DNA of 64,000 nt. Source: Intestinibacter bartlettii. GTDB lineage: Bacteria; Bacillota; Clostridia; Peptostreptococcales; Peptostreptococcaceae. The stretch lies in assembly GCF_000154445.1 (NCBI RefSeq), contig NZ_DS499566.1; one strand, written 5' to 3'. Numbering within the stretch: the stretch's first letter is position 1; the number at the start of each line of letters is the position of its first letter. The position numbers and the translations under genes were made by a program. Under the pieces are notes generated by a model. The model saw only the letters and a program-made list of their open reading frames with translations. It searched no databases and had not been told where the DNA came from. Positions 55,728 through 64,000 of the stretch are shown piece by piece.

Positions 55728-55813
55728 CTAATCTATGAACTGTGCTTCAACACCATCTGGATATTTTGGATTTAATTCTCTACTAGCTTTTAATATTCTC
55801 TGGTAAGTGAGAA
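55728..55813 (-). pseudogene. Remnant of the 3' end of a lost gene
   Basis: On the minus strand about 28 codons read ILTYQRILKASRELNPKYPD and on to GVEAQFID and a stop, with protein-like composition unlike the AT-rich flanks, directly before a terminator. No start or upstream part remains. I do not recognise the parent family. Confidence 0.4.
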
Positions 55814-55892
55814 TCATATAAAAAAAATAATATATAATATTTTTTCAAAAATACTGATTTTTTAGAAAATTATGTTACTATATTTAAATAAG

Positions 55893-55924
55893 GTCCTTTA
55901 ATTCATATTGACTTCATAAAAGGA
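55893..55924 (+). promoter_or_regulatory. Leader hairpin before the BASS transporter gene
   Basis: GTCCTTT (55893-55899) pairs with AAAGGAC (55918-55924), followed after a short gap by a T-rich stretch at about 55930-55942. It may be a weak attenuator for the transporter gene. Confidence 0.4.
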
Positions 55925-55974
55925 CGTAAATTTTATTTTTTTGGTAAATAATTTAATAAAAGGGAGGCATTATT

Positions 55975-56937
55975 ATGAATTTTGTAGATAAGTTAGGTAA
56001 TTTTGTGAAGAAATACTTATCACTATTAGTTTTAATTGGAGCTGCTATATCTTATATCAATCCAAATATATTTATAGGAGTTGTTCCATATTTCAATTAT
56101 ATTTTAGGGTTTATAATGTTCGGTATGGGTATGACATTAACTAAAGAAGATTTCGTGCTTATACTTAAAAAACCTAAAGACGTTATATTAGGACTTTTAA
56201 TTCAAATGGTGACTATGTCAATAGGTGCATTTATAGTAGTTAAAATATTAGGTTTACAAGGTGATGTTGCAGTAGGTCTTATATTACTTGGAGCTTGCCC
56301 AGGGGGTACAACTTCAAACGTAATGAGCTTTATAGCTAAAGCAGACGTTGCATTATCAGTAACATATACTTCAATATTTACTTTTATAGCACCAGTTGTA
56401 ACACCAGCATTAATTTATTTATTTGCAGGAACTTATGTACAAGTTGACGGTGTTGGTATGTTTATATCAATATCTCAAGTTGTTTTAATACCAATAATAT
56501 TAGGTGTAATAGCAAATACTTTATTTGCTAAAGCAGCAGCTAAATGTGTAAGAGTATTACCTTCAGTATCTGGACTTGCTATGGTAGTTTTAGTAGCAGG
56601 TATAGTTGCAGCTAATGCATCTAAATTAAATGCATCAGTAGTAATAGTAGCTTTAGGTGTAATTATACATAACATATGGGGATATTTATGTGGTTACTTC
56701 GGTGGAAAGGCTGTTGGATTTAAAGAAAGAAAGAGAAGAACTTTATCTATAGAAACTGGTATGAAAAATGCTACATTAGCAACAGTTTTAGCAGCAGCCC
56801 ACTTTGCGCCAGAGGCGGCAATAGCACCAGCAATAGCAGGTATATGGCATGCATTTTCAGTTTCAGTGCTTGCTAACTATTGGGGCAATAAAGAAATAAC
56901 TGATGAAGATGAAGACGAAGCAGAAGTACAAGCTTAA
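55975..56937 (+). CDS. Bile acid:Na+ symporter (BASS) family transporter
   Basis: 320 residues, nine to ten membrane helices. Family hallmarks are FGMGMTLTKEDF, LLGACPGGTTSNVMSFIAKADVALSV and the second half ETGMKNATLATVLAAAHF. BASS proteins move organic anions with Na+ (bile acids, pantothenate, pyruvate, keto acids); the substrate here is open. The C-terminus is acidic. ATG with GGGAGG; monocistronic between two terminators. Confidence 0.92.
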   Translation: MNFVDKLGNFVKKYLSLLVLIGAAISYINPNIFIGVVPYFNYILGFIMFGMGMTLTKEDFVLILKKPKDVILGLLIQMVTMSIGAFIVVKILGLQGDVAVGLILLGACPGGTTSNVMSFIAKADVALSVTYTSIFTFIAPVVTPALIYLFAGTYVQVDGVGMFISISQVVLIPIILGVIANTLFAKAAAKCVRVLPSVSGLAMVVLVAGIVAANASKLNASVVIVALGVIIHNIWGYLCGYFGGKAVGFKERKRRTLSIETGMKNATLATVLAAAHFAPEAAIAPAIAGIWHAFSVSVLANYWGNKEITDEDEDEAEVQA

Positions 56938-57065
56938 TATACATATAATTTTAGAAAATTGAATAAATACAAAATTTGTTAAAAAATTGTTGAGAAAATA
57001 TTAACGATATGCTACACTTATCGTAAGTTAATATTTAATTTGTAAGATATCAATGAATGATATTT

Positions 57066-57098
57066 AAGCCATGAAGGTCTTATCCTTTATGGCTTTTT
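57066..57098 (+). terminator. Terminator after the BASS gene
   Basis: AAGCCATGAAGG (57066-57077) pairs with CCTTTATGGCTT (57083-57094) and ends in six T residues. The 279-base gap to the next gene holds nothing else recognisable. Confidence 0.8.
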
Positions 57099-57216
57099 TG
57101 TGCTTATATAGGATTACAAATAAAATATTATAAAACTATAAACAATTCATAATATATTAAGTTATAATATAGGGGATTGACTAAAAACTAAAGAATTTAG
57201 GGGAGGATTTATTGTT

Positions 57217-58851
57217 ATGAAATTTAAAAAGGTTTTAGCAATGGGGTTAGCAGTAGCTCTATGCATTACGAGTTTAGTTGGATGTTCATCAAATAACGCT
57301 TCATCAAACTCATCATCAAGTTCTTCACAAGAGAGTGTATCAAAAAGAGAAGAGAGAAAGAAAAATAATGAACTAATAGTAGCAATTGGAGAAGAACCAG
57401 AAGCAGGATTTGATGCTACAACTGGTGGTCATGGGTCGATAACGAGAGTATTTTTCTCAACATTATTTAAAAGAGATAAAAAGCTTGGATTTGAAAACGA
57501 TTTAGCTACAGGATATAAAGTGTCTGACGATAAATTAACATGGACAGTTACAATTAGGGATGATGCCAAATTTACAGATGGCGAAAAAGTTACAGCACAA
57601 GATGTAGCATTTACATATCAAACAGCAAAAGAATCAGGTTCAGAAATAGATTTAACTATGATAGATAAAATCACAGCTAAAGATCATACAACTATTGAAT
57701 TTAAATTAAACAGAACTTATTCAGCATTTATGGAAAGATTAGCTTATTTAGGTATAGTTCCAGAACATGCTTATGATGAAAACTTCAAAGATAATCCAAT
57801 CGGATCAGGACCTTATGAATTTGTTCAATGGGACAAAGGTCAACAAGTCATAGCAAAAGCAAATGAAAATTATTATGGAGATAAACCACAAATTAAACAA
57901 TTAACAATGGTATTTTTAGATACAGATGCAGCTTATTCAACAGTACAAAAAGGCGATGTTGATGTCTGCCAAATAAACGGAAACTTAGCTGATAAAAAAG
58001 TTGATGGCGCAAAAGTAATAGATATAGATAGTATAGAATGTTACGGTGTTGAATTCCCAATGCAAAAATCTGGGAAAAAAGCTAAAGATGGATACGACAT
58101 GGGTAACAATGTAACAAGTGATGAAGCTATAAGAAAAGCATTAAATACTGCAGTAGATAGACAAAAAATAGTAGATGGTGTACTTAATGGATATGGAACA
58201 GTTTCTACAACAGGTCTTGAACAAATGCCTTGGGAAAATAAAGATGCAGAATTATCTAAAGATGAATATGCAAATGTAGATGAAGCTAAAAAGATATTAG
58301 CTGACGGTGGATGGAAAGACAGTGATAACGATGGAATAGTAGAAAAAGACGGTCAAAAAGCAGAATTTAAATTACTTTATACTGAAGGTAATTATAGACA
58401 AGAAATGGCTTTAGAATTTGTAAATGTAGCAAAAGAAATCGGTATAAGTGTAAATCTAGAAGTTAGAACTTGGGACACAATACTTGATGATATACATAAA
58501 GAAGCAGTATTATTTGGATTTGGTTCAGGAGATCCATCAGAATTATACAATTTATACTACGGTCCTATAGCAGGTGGAACAGTAGCTTGGGATAATGCAG
58601 GATGTTATGATAACAAAAACGTAAACAAAGATATAGACAAAGCATTAGATGCAACAGATGAAAAAGAAGCACTACCTTATTGGAAAGACCTTCAAAAATA
58701 CACATCAGCTAAAGGCGATGCACCATATTGCTGGCTTGTAAATGTAAACCATGTTTATTTAGCAGCAGATGGATTTGATTTTGGAAAACCAGTTGTTCAA
58801 CCACATGGTGGAAGAATTTTTGATAATGTTACAGAATGGTCATGGAAATAA
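57217..58851 (+). CDS. Oligopeptide/nickel-type ABC transporter binding lipoprotein
   Basis: 544 residues of the SBP_bac_5 family. Signal peptide with lipobox LVGC (Cys near residue 23) and a Ser-rich linker. The mature protein has the family blocks FTDGEKVTAQDVAFTYQ, GSGPYEFVQWDKGQ, AIRKALNTAVDRQKIVDGV and a DSDNDGIVEKDGQ calcium-like loop. The four genes downstream supply permeases and ATPases. Ligands could be peptides, nickel chelates or other small molecules. ATG behind GGGGAGG. Confidence 0.9.
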   Translation: MKFKKVLAMGLAVALCITSLVGCSSNNASSNSSSSSSQESVSKREERKKNNELIVAIGEEPEAGFDATTGGHGSITRVFFSTLFKRDKKLGFENDLATGYKVSDDKLTWTVTIRDDAKFTDGEKVTAQDVAFTYQTAKESGSEIDLTMIDKITAKDHTTIEFKLNRTYSAFMERLAYLGIVPEHAYDENFKDNPIGSGPYEFVQWDKGQQVIAKANENYYGDKPQIKQLTMVFLDTDAAYSTVQKGDVDVCQINGNLADKKVDGAKVIDIDSIECYGVEFPMQKSGKKAKDGYDMGNNVTSDEAIRKALNTAVDRQKIVDGVLNGYGTVSTTGLEQMPWENKDAELSKDEYANVDEAKKILADGGWKDSDNDGIVEKDGQKAEFKLLYTEGNYRQEMALEFVNVAKEIGISVNLEVRTWDTILDDIHKEAVLFGFGSGDPSELYNLYYGPIAGGTVAWDNAGCYDNKNVNKDIDKALDATDEKEALPYWKDLQKYTSAKGDAPYCWLVNVNHVYLAADGFDFGKPVVQPHGGRIFDNVTEWSWK

Positions 58852-58911
58852 GATAATTTTTAAATAAGGTAGATATAAATATAACAATTATCAAATACAA
58901 AACAATATATA

Positions 58912-58949
58912 AACTAGTACCTATTTTAGTAGGTACTAGTTTAGTTTTT
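58912..58949 (+). terminator. Partial terminator between binding-protein and permease genes
   Basis: AACTAGTACCTA (58912-58923) and TAGGTACTAGTT (58930-58941) form a perfect 12-bp stem with an imperfect T tail, allowing read-through and a higher level of the binding protein than of the permeases. Confidence 0.65.
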
Positions 58950-58968
58950 AAATTTAAGGAGAGAAAAA

Positions 58969-59955
58969 ATGAATAAAGGGCTAGGTAAATTTTTCACAAA
59001 GAAAATATTAAAACTGATTACTCTTTTAGTAGCTCTTTGCATAATTACTTTTGCATTAATGGAATTATCTCCAATAGACCCAGTTACAGCTTATGTAGGG
59101 GCCTCTACAAAGGTAAGTGCAGAACAAAGAGCGCTAATAGCAGAACATTGGGGCCTAAATCAGCCAGCATTAGTTAGATTTTGGTCATGGTTCAAGTCTA
59201 TTATAATCGGAGACTGGGGAACTTCAATGATATATAGAAGACCTGTTTTAGAAGTAATAGGACAAAAATTCTTATCATCTATATGGCTTATGGGAATTTC
59301 ATGGATACTTTCAGGAGTTATAGGTTTTGTTTTAGGAATTATATCAGGTGTAAAAGAAGGCAAATTGATAGATAAAATAATACGTGGTTATTGTTATATA
59401 CTAATGTCAACACCTACATTTTGGCTTGGAATATTATTTATAATGGTATTTTCAGTATCACTTGGATGGTTCCCTGTTGCGCTTAGTGTGCCAATAGGAG
59501 TCGTTAGTTCACAAGTTAGTCTTGTCGAAAGAATTCAACATATAATACTTCCAGCACTTACATTAAGTGTAATAAGTATTTCAAGTATGTGCATGTATAC
59601 AAGAGAAAAAGTTTTAGAAATAATGAAAAGCGATTATATATTATTTGCAAAAGCTCGTGGAGAAAAAACAAGTAAAATAGTTTTAAATCATGTTCTTAAA
59701 AACGTATCACTTCCAGCAATAACACTTCAATTTTTATCTTTTAGTGAATTATTTGGTGGAACAATATTTGTAGAACAAGTATTTTCATATCCAGGATTGG
59801 GACAGGCTACAGTTTCAGCCGGACTTAAAGGCGACTTGCCGCTTCTTATGGGAATTGCAATAATAAGTTTAGTTTTTGTTTATTCTGGAAATATAATAGC
59901 CGATTTATTATATAGAGTTGTAGATCCAAGAATTAGGGAGGGAAGAGAGTTATAA
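58969..59955 (+). CDS. ABC transporter permease (OppB/NikB type)
   Basis: 328 residues with six membrane helices. N-terminal region with LSPIDPVTAYVG and the BPD motif KARGEKTSKIVLNHVLKN, followed by GGTIFVEQVFSYPGLGQA, typical of the first permease of peptide/nickel systems. Its last base is shared with the start of the second permease gene (TAATGG). Confidence 0.92.
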   Translation: MNKGLGKFFTKKILKLITLLVALCIITFALMELSPIDPVTAYVGASTKVSAEQRALIAEHWGLNQPALVRFWSWFKSIIIGDWGTSMIYRRPVLEVIGQKFLSSIWLMGISWILSGVIGFVLGIISGVKEGKLIDKIIRGYCYILMSTPTFWLGILFIMVFSVSLGWFPVALSVPIGVVSSQVSLVERIQHIILPALTLSVISISSMCMYTREKVLEIMKSDYILFAKARGEKTSKIVLNHVLKNVSLPAITLQFLSFSELFGGTIFVEQVFSYPGLGQATVSAGLKGDLPLLMGIAIISLVFVYSGNIIADLLYRVVDPRIREGREL

Positions 59956-60821
59956 TGGAGAGTATTACAGGTTTAAAGAATAATGAGAAAAAGTCCCTTT
60001 TTAATTTAGGAGTAAGAGAAAAAACTATATTATCAATATTAGCATTTGGATTTTTCTTTATTGCTATATTAATATGGGGAAGTTTTATAAAAGCAGATAA
60101 TTTGTATGTTGATTTACCAAATAAATTTCAAACACCATCGCTTAGTCATCTATTTGGGACTGACTGGGTAGGTAGAGATATGCTCACAAGAACAATAAAA
60201 GGTTTAAGTTTAAGTATGAAAATAGGTCTTTTAGCAACTCTTACAAGCACTATAATTGCTATAATTTTAGGGATAATTGGTCCTACTTTTGGAAGAAGAG
60301 TTGATGCAGTTGTAACTTGGTTTATAGATTTAGTTTTATCAGTTCCACATACATTAGTTGTAATACTTATATCAATTGCAATGGGTGGAGGTTTAAAGGG
60401 AATTGTAGTTGGAGTTACTGCCACTCACTGGACATCGCTTACGAGGGTTATAAGAGCAGAAGTTATGCAGATTATGGAGTCTGACTATACTAAGATATCT
60501 AAAAACTTTGGAAAATCTAATTGGTATATTGCAAAAGAACATATACTTCCACATGTTATACCTCAAATAATTGTAAATGCAGTTTTGATATTTCCACATG
60601 CAATACTTCATGAAGCATCAGTTACCTTTTTAGGATTCGGTCTTCCACCACATGAACCAGCAATAGGAGTTATACTTTCAGAAAGTATGAAGTATTTAAC
60701 AAGTGGGTATTGGTGGTTAGCATTTTTCCCAGGTCTTAGCTTAATTTTAGTTTCTATGATGGTAGATAAAATAGGCAAAAATATAGAACAATTAATAAAT
60801 CCTAAAACTGCATATAAATAG
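59955..60821 (+). CDS. ABC transporter permease (OppC/NikC type)
   Basis: 288 residues. The N-terminal periplasmic segment has HLFGTDWVGRDMLTRTIKGLS, and the cytoplasmic loop ESDYTKISKNFGKSNWYIAKEHILPHV followed by HEASVTFLGFGLPPHEPAIG marks the second permease of this transporter type. ATG overlaps the previous stop, so translation is coupled. The ATPase gene starts 9 bases after its stop. Confidence 0.92.
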   Translation: MESITGLKNNEKKSLFNLGVREKTILSILAFGFFFIAILIWGSFIKADNLYVDLPNKFQTPSLSHLFGTDWVGRDMLTRTIKGLSLSMKIGLLATLTSTIIAIILGIIGPTFGRRVDAVVTWFIDLVLSVPHTLVVILISIAMGGGLKGIVVGVTATHWTSLTRVIRAEVMQIMESDYTKISKNFGKSNWYIAKEHILPHVIPQIIVNAVLIFPHAILHEASVTFLGFGLPPHEPAIGVILSESMKYLTSGYWWLAFFPGLSLILVSMMVDKIGKNIEQLINPKTAYK

Positions 60822-60830
60822 GAGGTAAAA

Positions 60831-61775
60831 ATGAGTAAAGAACCAATTTTAAAAGTTAAAGATTTAGGAATATCATTTTCTCAATATACAAATGGATTAG
60901 TGAGAGGAGATTTAAATGTAATTAGGAATTTAGATATAGAATTATATGAGGGTGAAATTTTGGCAGTTGTGGGATCTAGTGGTTCCGGAAAAAGCTTGCT
61001 TGCACATGCAATACTTGGAATACTGCCAGATAATGCATGTACACAAGGTGATATAATTTATAAAGGTGAGATTCTTGATGAAAAAAGAAAAGAAAAACTT
61101 AGGGGCGATGAAATCGTGCTTATTCCCCAGTCAGTAAATTATTTAGATCCTTTAAAAAAGGTTGGAAAACAGATAAAAATATCTATAAAAGATAAAGATA
61201 AAAAAACTCAAGATGAAATAGTAGATAATCTTTTTAAAAAATATAATTTGGACAAAAAAGTTAAAAACTATTATCCATTCCAATTATCAGGTGGAATGGC
61301 AAGGAAAGTATTATTATCTACAGCTCTAGCTTCAGATAGTAAAGTTATAATTGCAGATGAGCCAACACCAGGGCTAGATGAGGAATCTTTAAATGAAGTA
61401 TTAAAAGATTTTAGGGATATAGCTGATAGTGGACGTGCAATACTTATGATAACACATGATATTATGGCAGCATTAAAAATAGCTGATAAAGTAGCAATTT
61501 TTTATGCTGGTTCAACCTTAGAAATTGCAAACACATCAGATTTTAAACAAAAAGAAGTAGAGCTGAGACATCCATATACAAAAGCTCTTTATAAAGCTTT
61601 ACCAAATCATGACTTTGTTCCGATTGATGATAAGACACAGCCTCTACCAAATGAACTACCTAAAGGATGTGTATTCAGTGATAGATGTCCGTTAAAAGAC
61701 AAAAACTGTGAGAATCAAGTTCCAAAAATTAGAGAAATTAGAAATGGAAAGGTGAGATGTATTCATGCAACTTAA
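60831..61775 (+). CDS. ABC transporter ATPase (OppD/NikD type)
   Basis: 314 residues. Walker A GSSGSGKSLL, signature LSGGMARKVLLSTAL, Walker B VIIADEPTPGLDE, switch His in THD. The C-terminal extension carries the oligopeptide-transporter Cys cluster GCVFSDRCPLKDKNCENQVP, known to bind an iron-sulfur cluster in some homologues. ATG behind AGGAGG. The next ATPase gene overlaps by 11 bases. Confidence 0.93.
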   Translation: MSKEPILKVKDLGISFSQYTNGLVRGDLNVIRNLDIELYEGEILAVVGSSGSGKSLLAHAILGILPDNACTQGDIIYKGEILDEKRKEKLRGDEIVLIPQSVNYLDPLKKVGKQIKISIKDKDKKTQDEIVDNLFKKYNLDKKVKNYYPFQLSGGMARKVLLSTALASDSKVIIADEPTPGLDEESLNEVLKDFRDIADSGRAILMITHDIMAALKIADKVAIFYAGSTLEIANTSDFKQKEVELRHPYTKALYKALPNHDFVPIDDKTQPLPNELPKGCVFSDRCPLKDKNCENQVPKIREIRNGKVRCIHAT

Positions 61776-62391
61776 AGCTAGCAAGATAAACTTTAAATAT
61801 AATGAAGATAGATATGTATTAAAAGATATTGATTTTTATGTAAATAGCGGCGAAGTAGTCGGACTTGTAGCTCCGAGTGGGTTTGGAAAGACTACCCTTG
61901 CCAAGATTTTAGCAGGGTACATAACTCCAGAAAGTGGGGAAGTTGTGTTTGAAGGATGCAGAAGAGAAAAAAACGGATACAATCCAGTTCAACTAATATT
62001 TCAGCATCCTGAAAAATCTGTTAATCCAAAGTGGAAGATGAAAAAAATAATAAATGAATCATTTACTCCATCAAAAGAATTAATAGAAGCTATGGGAATT
62101 AAAGAAGGTTGGATGAATAGATGGCCTAGCGAACTTTCAGGTGGTGAACTTCAACGTTTCTGTGTTATAAGGGCATTATCACCAAAGACTAAATTTTTAA
62201 TAGCTGATGAAATGACAACTATGTTAGATGCAATAACACAGGCACAAATCTGGAATGTAGTTTTAGATTATGCAAGGAAAAATGATATAGGCGTTGTCGT
62301 TATAAGTCATGAAAAAGCTTTAGTAGAGAAGATATGTGATAGAGTTGTGAATTTAGAAGAGTTTAAAGAAGAGCAAAAAGAAGTTGTTTAG
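61765..62391 (+). CDS. ABC transporter ATPase (OppF/NikE type, short)
   Basis: 208 residues, shorter than the usual 250-320 because the C-terminal oligopeptide domain is absent. Walker A APSGFGKTTL, Q-loop LIFQHPEKSVNP, signature LSGGELQRFCVIRAL, Walker B FLIADEMTTMLDA and switch His in SHE. Overlaps the preceding ATPase gene, completing a five-gene importer (binding protein, two permeases, two ATPases). The short form is typical of nickel/metallophore-type systems. Confidence 0.9.
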   Translation: MQLKASKINFKYNEDRYVLKDIDFYVNSGEVVGLVAPSGFGKTTLAKILAGYITPESGEVVFEGCRREKNGYNPVQLIFQHPEKSVNPKWKMKKIINESFTPSKELIEAMGIKEGWMNRWPSELSGGELQRFCVIRALSPKTKFLIADEMTTMLDAITQAQIWNVVLDYARKNDIGVVVISHEKALVEKICDRVVNLEEFKEEQKEVV

Positions 62392-62480
62392 TTAAATAGT
62401 TTAATTATATAGAAGTTTAGATATAAAAATATGAATTTAAATATATAAATGAAAAATTTAAAATAATTTTATAAAAACAA

Positions 62481-62509
62481 TTGACACAAGTTACATAAAA
62501 TGGTAATAT
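62481..62509 (+). promoter_or_regulatory. Promoter upstream of the thi operon
   Basis: A consensus TTGACA (62481-62486), 17 bases, TAATAT (62504-62509). Transcription would start near 62516, directly before a terminator-like hairpin. Confidence 0.6.
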
Positions 62510-62523
62510 GAAAGTAGCTTAGA

Positions 62524-62576
62524 AAGCAGGAAATGGGGCATACCACCGCGGGTATGGTTTATTTTCTGCTTTTTTT
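62524..62576 (+). terminator. Terminator or attenuator before thiS
   Basis: AAGCAGGAAAT (62524-62534) pairs with ATTTTCTGCTT (62561-62571), CATACC (62539-62544) with GGTATG (62551-62556), and seven T follow. It may end the upstream ABC operon or attenuate the thi genes. No thiamine-pyrophosphate riboswitch motif (CTGAGA, ACCC...) is present in this 242-base gap. Confidence 0.65.
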
Positions 62577-62633
62577 GTTTTTTAGGAAGATTTCTAACAA
62601 ATATAAAAACTAATACAATTCAAGGGGGATAAT

Positions 62634-62828
62634 ATGATATTAAACGGAAAAACTATCGACTTAAAAGAAGATATTTCTGTAGAACAACTTCTAAAAGATT
62701 ACGATTTGAATCCACAAAAAGTCGTTGTAGAAGTAAATATGGAAATACTAGACGATGAAGTTTATAGCACATATTTATTAAAAAACGAAGATACAGTAGA
62801 AGTTATAAGCTTTGTTGGGGGTGGTTGA
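62634..62828 (+). CDS. thiS: Sulfur carrier protein ThiS
   Basis: 64 residues of the ubiquitin-like beta-grasp fold. It starts with MILNGKTIDL and ends with the family C-terminus SFVGGG, whose last glycines are adenylated and thiocarboxylated to donate sulfur for the thiazole ring of thiamine. ATG behind AAGGGGG. The ThiF start lies 1 base after its stop. Confidence 0.93.
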   Translation: MILNGKTIDLKEDISVEQLLKDYDLNPQKVVVEVNMEILDDEVYSTYLLKNEDTVEVISFVGGG

Positions 62829-62829
62829 T

Positions 62830-63636
62830 TTGAAGATATTCTTAAATGAAATTCAAACAGAAATTGAGGAAAACTGCACAGCTTATAAATTACGAAACAA
62901 AGTAGATAAAAACTGTGATGTAGTTATATTAAATGGATTTCCATTAAAAGAAGATAAAGTTTTAAAAGAATACGACAGACTTACACTTATTGAAAGGGGG
63001 AAAATCCCAACAAAAGATGAGTTAGAAAGAGTTATGATTGCTAGACATACTCCAAATGTACATAATAAGCTTAAAGCTGGAAAGGTCGCAGTTTTAGGTC
63101 TTGGAGGGCTTGGCTCTAATATAGCAATTTCACTTTCAAGAGTTGGCGTAGGAGAAATTATCTTAGTAGATTATGATGTTGTCGAACCATCAAATTTAAA
63201 CAGACAGCAGTATTTTGTAAAACACATCGGTATGAAAAAAACTGATGCACTTAAATCTATAATTGATGAGATAAATCCTTTTGTAAAAATAAAAACAAAA
63301 GATATATTTGTTACAAAAGAAAATATAGATTTTTTAAAAGAATGTGATATCGTAATCGAGGCGTTTGACGATCCAAAAAACAAAGCGACTCTTTGTAATA
63401 TGGTTTTAAGAAATTTTAAAGATAAATACCTTATTGCATCATCTGGAATGGCTGGATATTACGATTCAAATATAATACAAACGAAAAAAATAAGAGATAA
63501 ATTCTATATTTGCGGTGATTTTGAACACGAAGCAAAAGAAGGAGAGGGGCTAATGGCTCCTAGAGTTGCAATATGCGCAAATCATATGGCGAATTTAGCA
63601 ATGAAAATTTTAATTGAAGATATTAAAAAAGATTAA
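62830..63636 (+). CDS. thiF: ThiS adenylyltransferase ThiF with N-terminal ThiS-like domain
   Basis: 268 residues. The first 60 residues (MKIFLNEIQ to LTLIERG) look like a degenerate ThiS-type beta-grasp lacking the GG tail. The E1-like domain follows with VAVLGLGGLGSNIAISL (nucleotide loop), VDYDVVEPSNLNRQQYF and EAFDDPKNKA; a single SSGMAGYYDS segment ends the core. It adenylates ThiS. The TTG at 62830 is preferred because GGGGGTGG stands 5 bases before it; a TTG at 62812 lies inside thiS. Confidence 0.9.
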   Translation: MKIFLNEIQTEIEENCTAYKLRNKVDKNCDVVILNGFPLKEDKVLKEYDRLTLIERGKIPTKDELERVMIARHTPNVHNKLKAGKVAVLGLGGLGSNIAISLSRVGVGEIILVDYDVVEPSNLNRQQYFVKHIGMKKTDALKSIIDEINPFVKIKTKDIFVTKENIDFLKECDIVIEAFDDPKNKATLCNMVLRNFKDKYLIASSGMAGYYDSNIIQTKKIRDKFYICGDFEHEAKEGEGLMAPRVAICANHMANLAMKILIEDIKKD

Positions 63637-63701
63637 GCTATAAGACAATAATTTACTTAAAATAGCAATTTAAATATTAGATTATGAAAAGGGGAAATAA
63701 A

Positions 63702-64000
63702 ATGGATAAATTAATATTAGGTGGACACGAATTTGATAGCAGGCTTTTAATAGGAACAGGGAAATTTGGTAGCAATGACATACTTCCAGAAGTTATAAAA
63801 GCAAGCAATAGCGAAATAATAACAATGGCAATAAGAAGAGTTGATTTAGACAATCCAAATGAAAATATCTTAACTTATATTCCAAAAAATATGACTATAC
63901 TTCCAAATACATCAGGAGCAACTAATGCAGAAGAGGCTGTTAGAATAGCTAGAATTTCTAGAAAAATGGGATGTGGAGATTTTATAAAAATAGAAGTTAT
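63702..64000 (+). CDS. thiG: Thiazole synthase ThiG (partial, cut by window end)
   Basis: The first 99 codons of a TIM-barrel thiazole synthase: MDKLILGGHEFDSRLLIGTG, EIITMAIRRVDLD and LPNTSGATNAEEAVRIARI are characteristic. It makes the thiazole phosphate of thiamine from deoxyxylulose phosphate, dehydroglycine and ThiS thiocarboxylate. ATG behind AAAAGGGG; 65 bases after thiF. The rest lies beyond the window. Confidence 0.95.
   Translation, partial: MDKLILGGHEFDSRLLIGTGKFGSNDILPEVIKASNSEIITMAIRRVDLDNPNENILTYIPKNMTILPNTSGATNAEEAVRIARISRKMGCGDFIKIEV

Overview
The window comes from a low-GC Gram-positive bacterium, most likely a clostridium of the family Peptostreptococcaceae (relatives of Clostridioides, Paeniclostridium, Romboutsia or Intestinibacter). 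The evidence is the strong A/T codon bias, the AGGAGG-type ribosome sites with frequent TTG/GTG starts, lipoproteins with clostridial lipoboxes, a T-box-type leader before tyrS, and the gene order VanW - kinase-like - AI-2E - vWA/MoxR - D,D-carboxypeptidase - rpsB. This placement is from recall of families and gene order, not from a search.

Layout. 1-10.6 kb: cell-envelope genes (VanW protein, membrane-anchored pseudokinase, AI-2E family permease), a vWA/MoxR-type ATPase cluster with three unrecognised partners, an ion channel with a pentapeptide-repeat domain, and a D-Ala-D-Ala carboxypeptidase. 10.7-20.0 kb: the housekeeping run rpsB-tsf-pyrH-frr-(small ORF)-uppS-cdsA-dxr-rseP-ispG, then an AIM24-family gene. 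20.4-26.3 kb: two ABC importers, one OpuC/EgtU-like with a fused permease-binding protein and one SsuABC/TauABC-like. 26.4-31.4 kb: a lipoprotein, a Ppx/GppA protein, proC, and an ABC exporter whose permease gene carries two single-base frameshifts.

31.5-45.8 kb is the most interesting part. A YpuA-like DUF1002 secreted-protein gene on the minus strand (called gene Y here) has been split by a 13.0-kb insertion. The insertion is flanked by an 8-bp direct repeat, ACCAGTAC, and removing it with one repeat copy restores the reading frame exactly. It encodes three consecutive tyrosine-recombinase-type proteins plus a coiled-coil protein (a Tn554/recombinase-trio-like module), an MBOAT acyltransferase with two DHHW/AlgX-like proteins (probable polysaccharide O-acylation cargo), and a second DUF1002 gene (gene X). 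Gene X is itself interrupted, at the equivalent codon, by a 435-bp sequence with the conserved core of a group I intron. Two different types of mobile DNA have therefore used the same position of two paralogous genes, and the element appears to carry a replacement for the gene it breaks.

46.1-64 kb: a candidate structured RNA leader, a frameshifted HsdR-N-like gene with a Cys/His tail, a SigA2-like sigma factor, feoAB with a divergent DtxR-type regulator, murE, a LysR regulator, tyrS behind a T-box that seems to lack its specifier half, a BASS-family transporter, an Opp/Nik-type ABC importer operon, and the start of a thiamine operon (thiS, thiF, partial thiG). No tRNA, rRNA or CRISPR array was seen.
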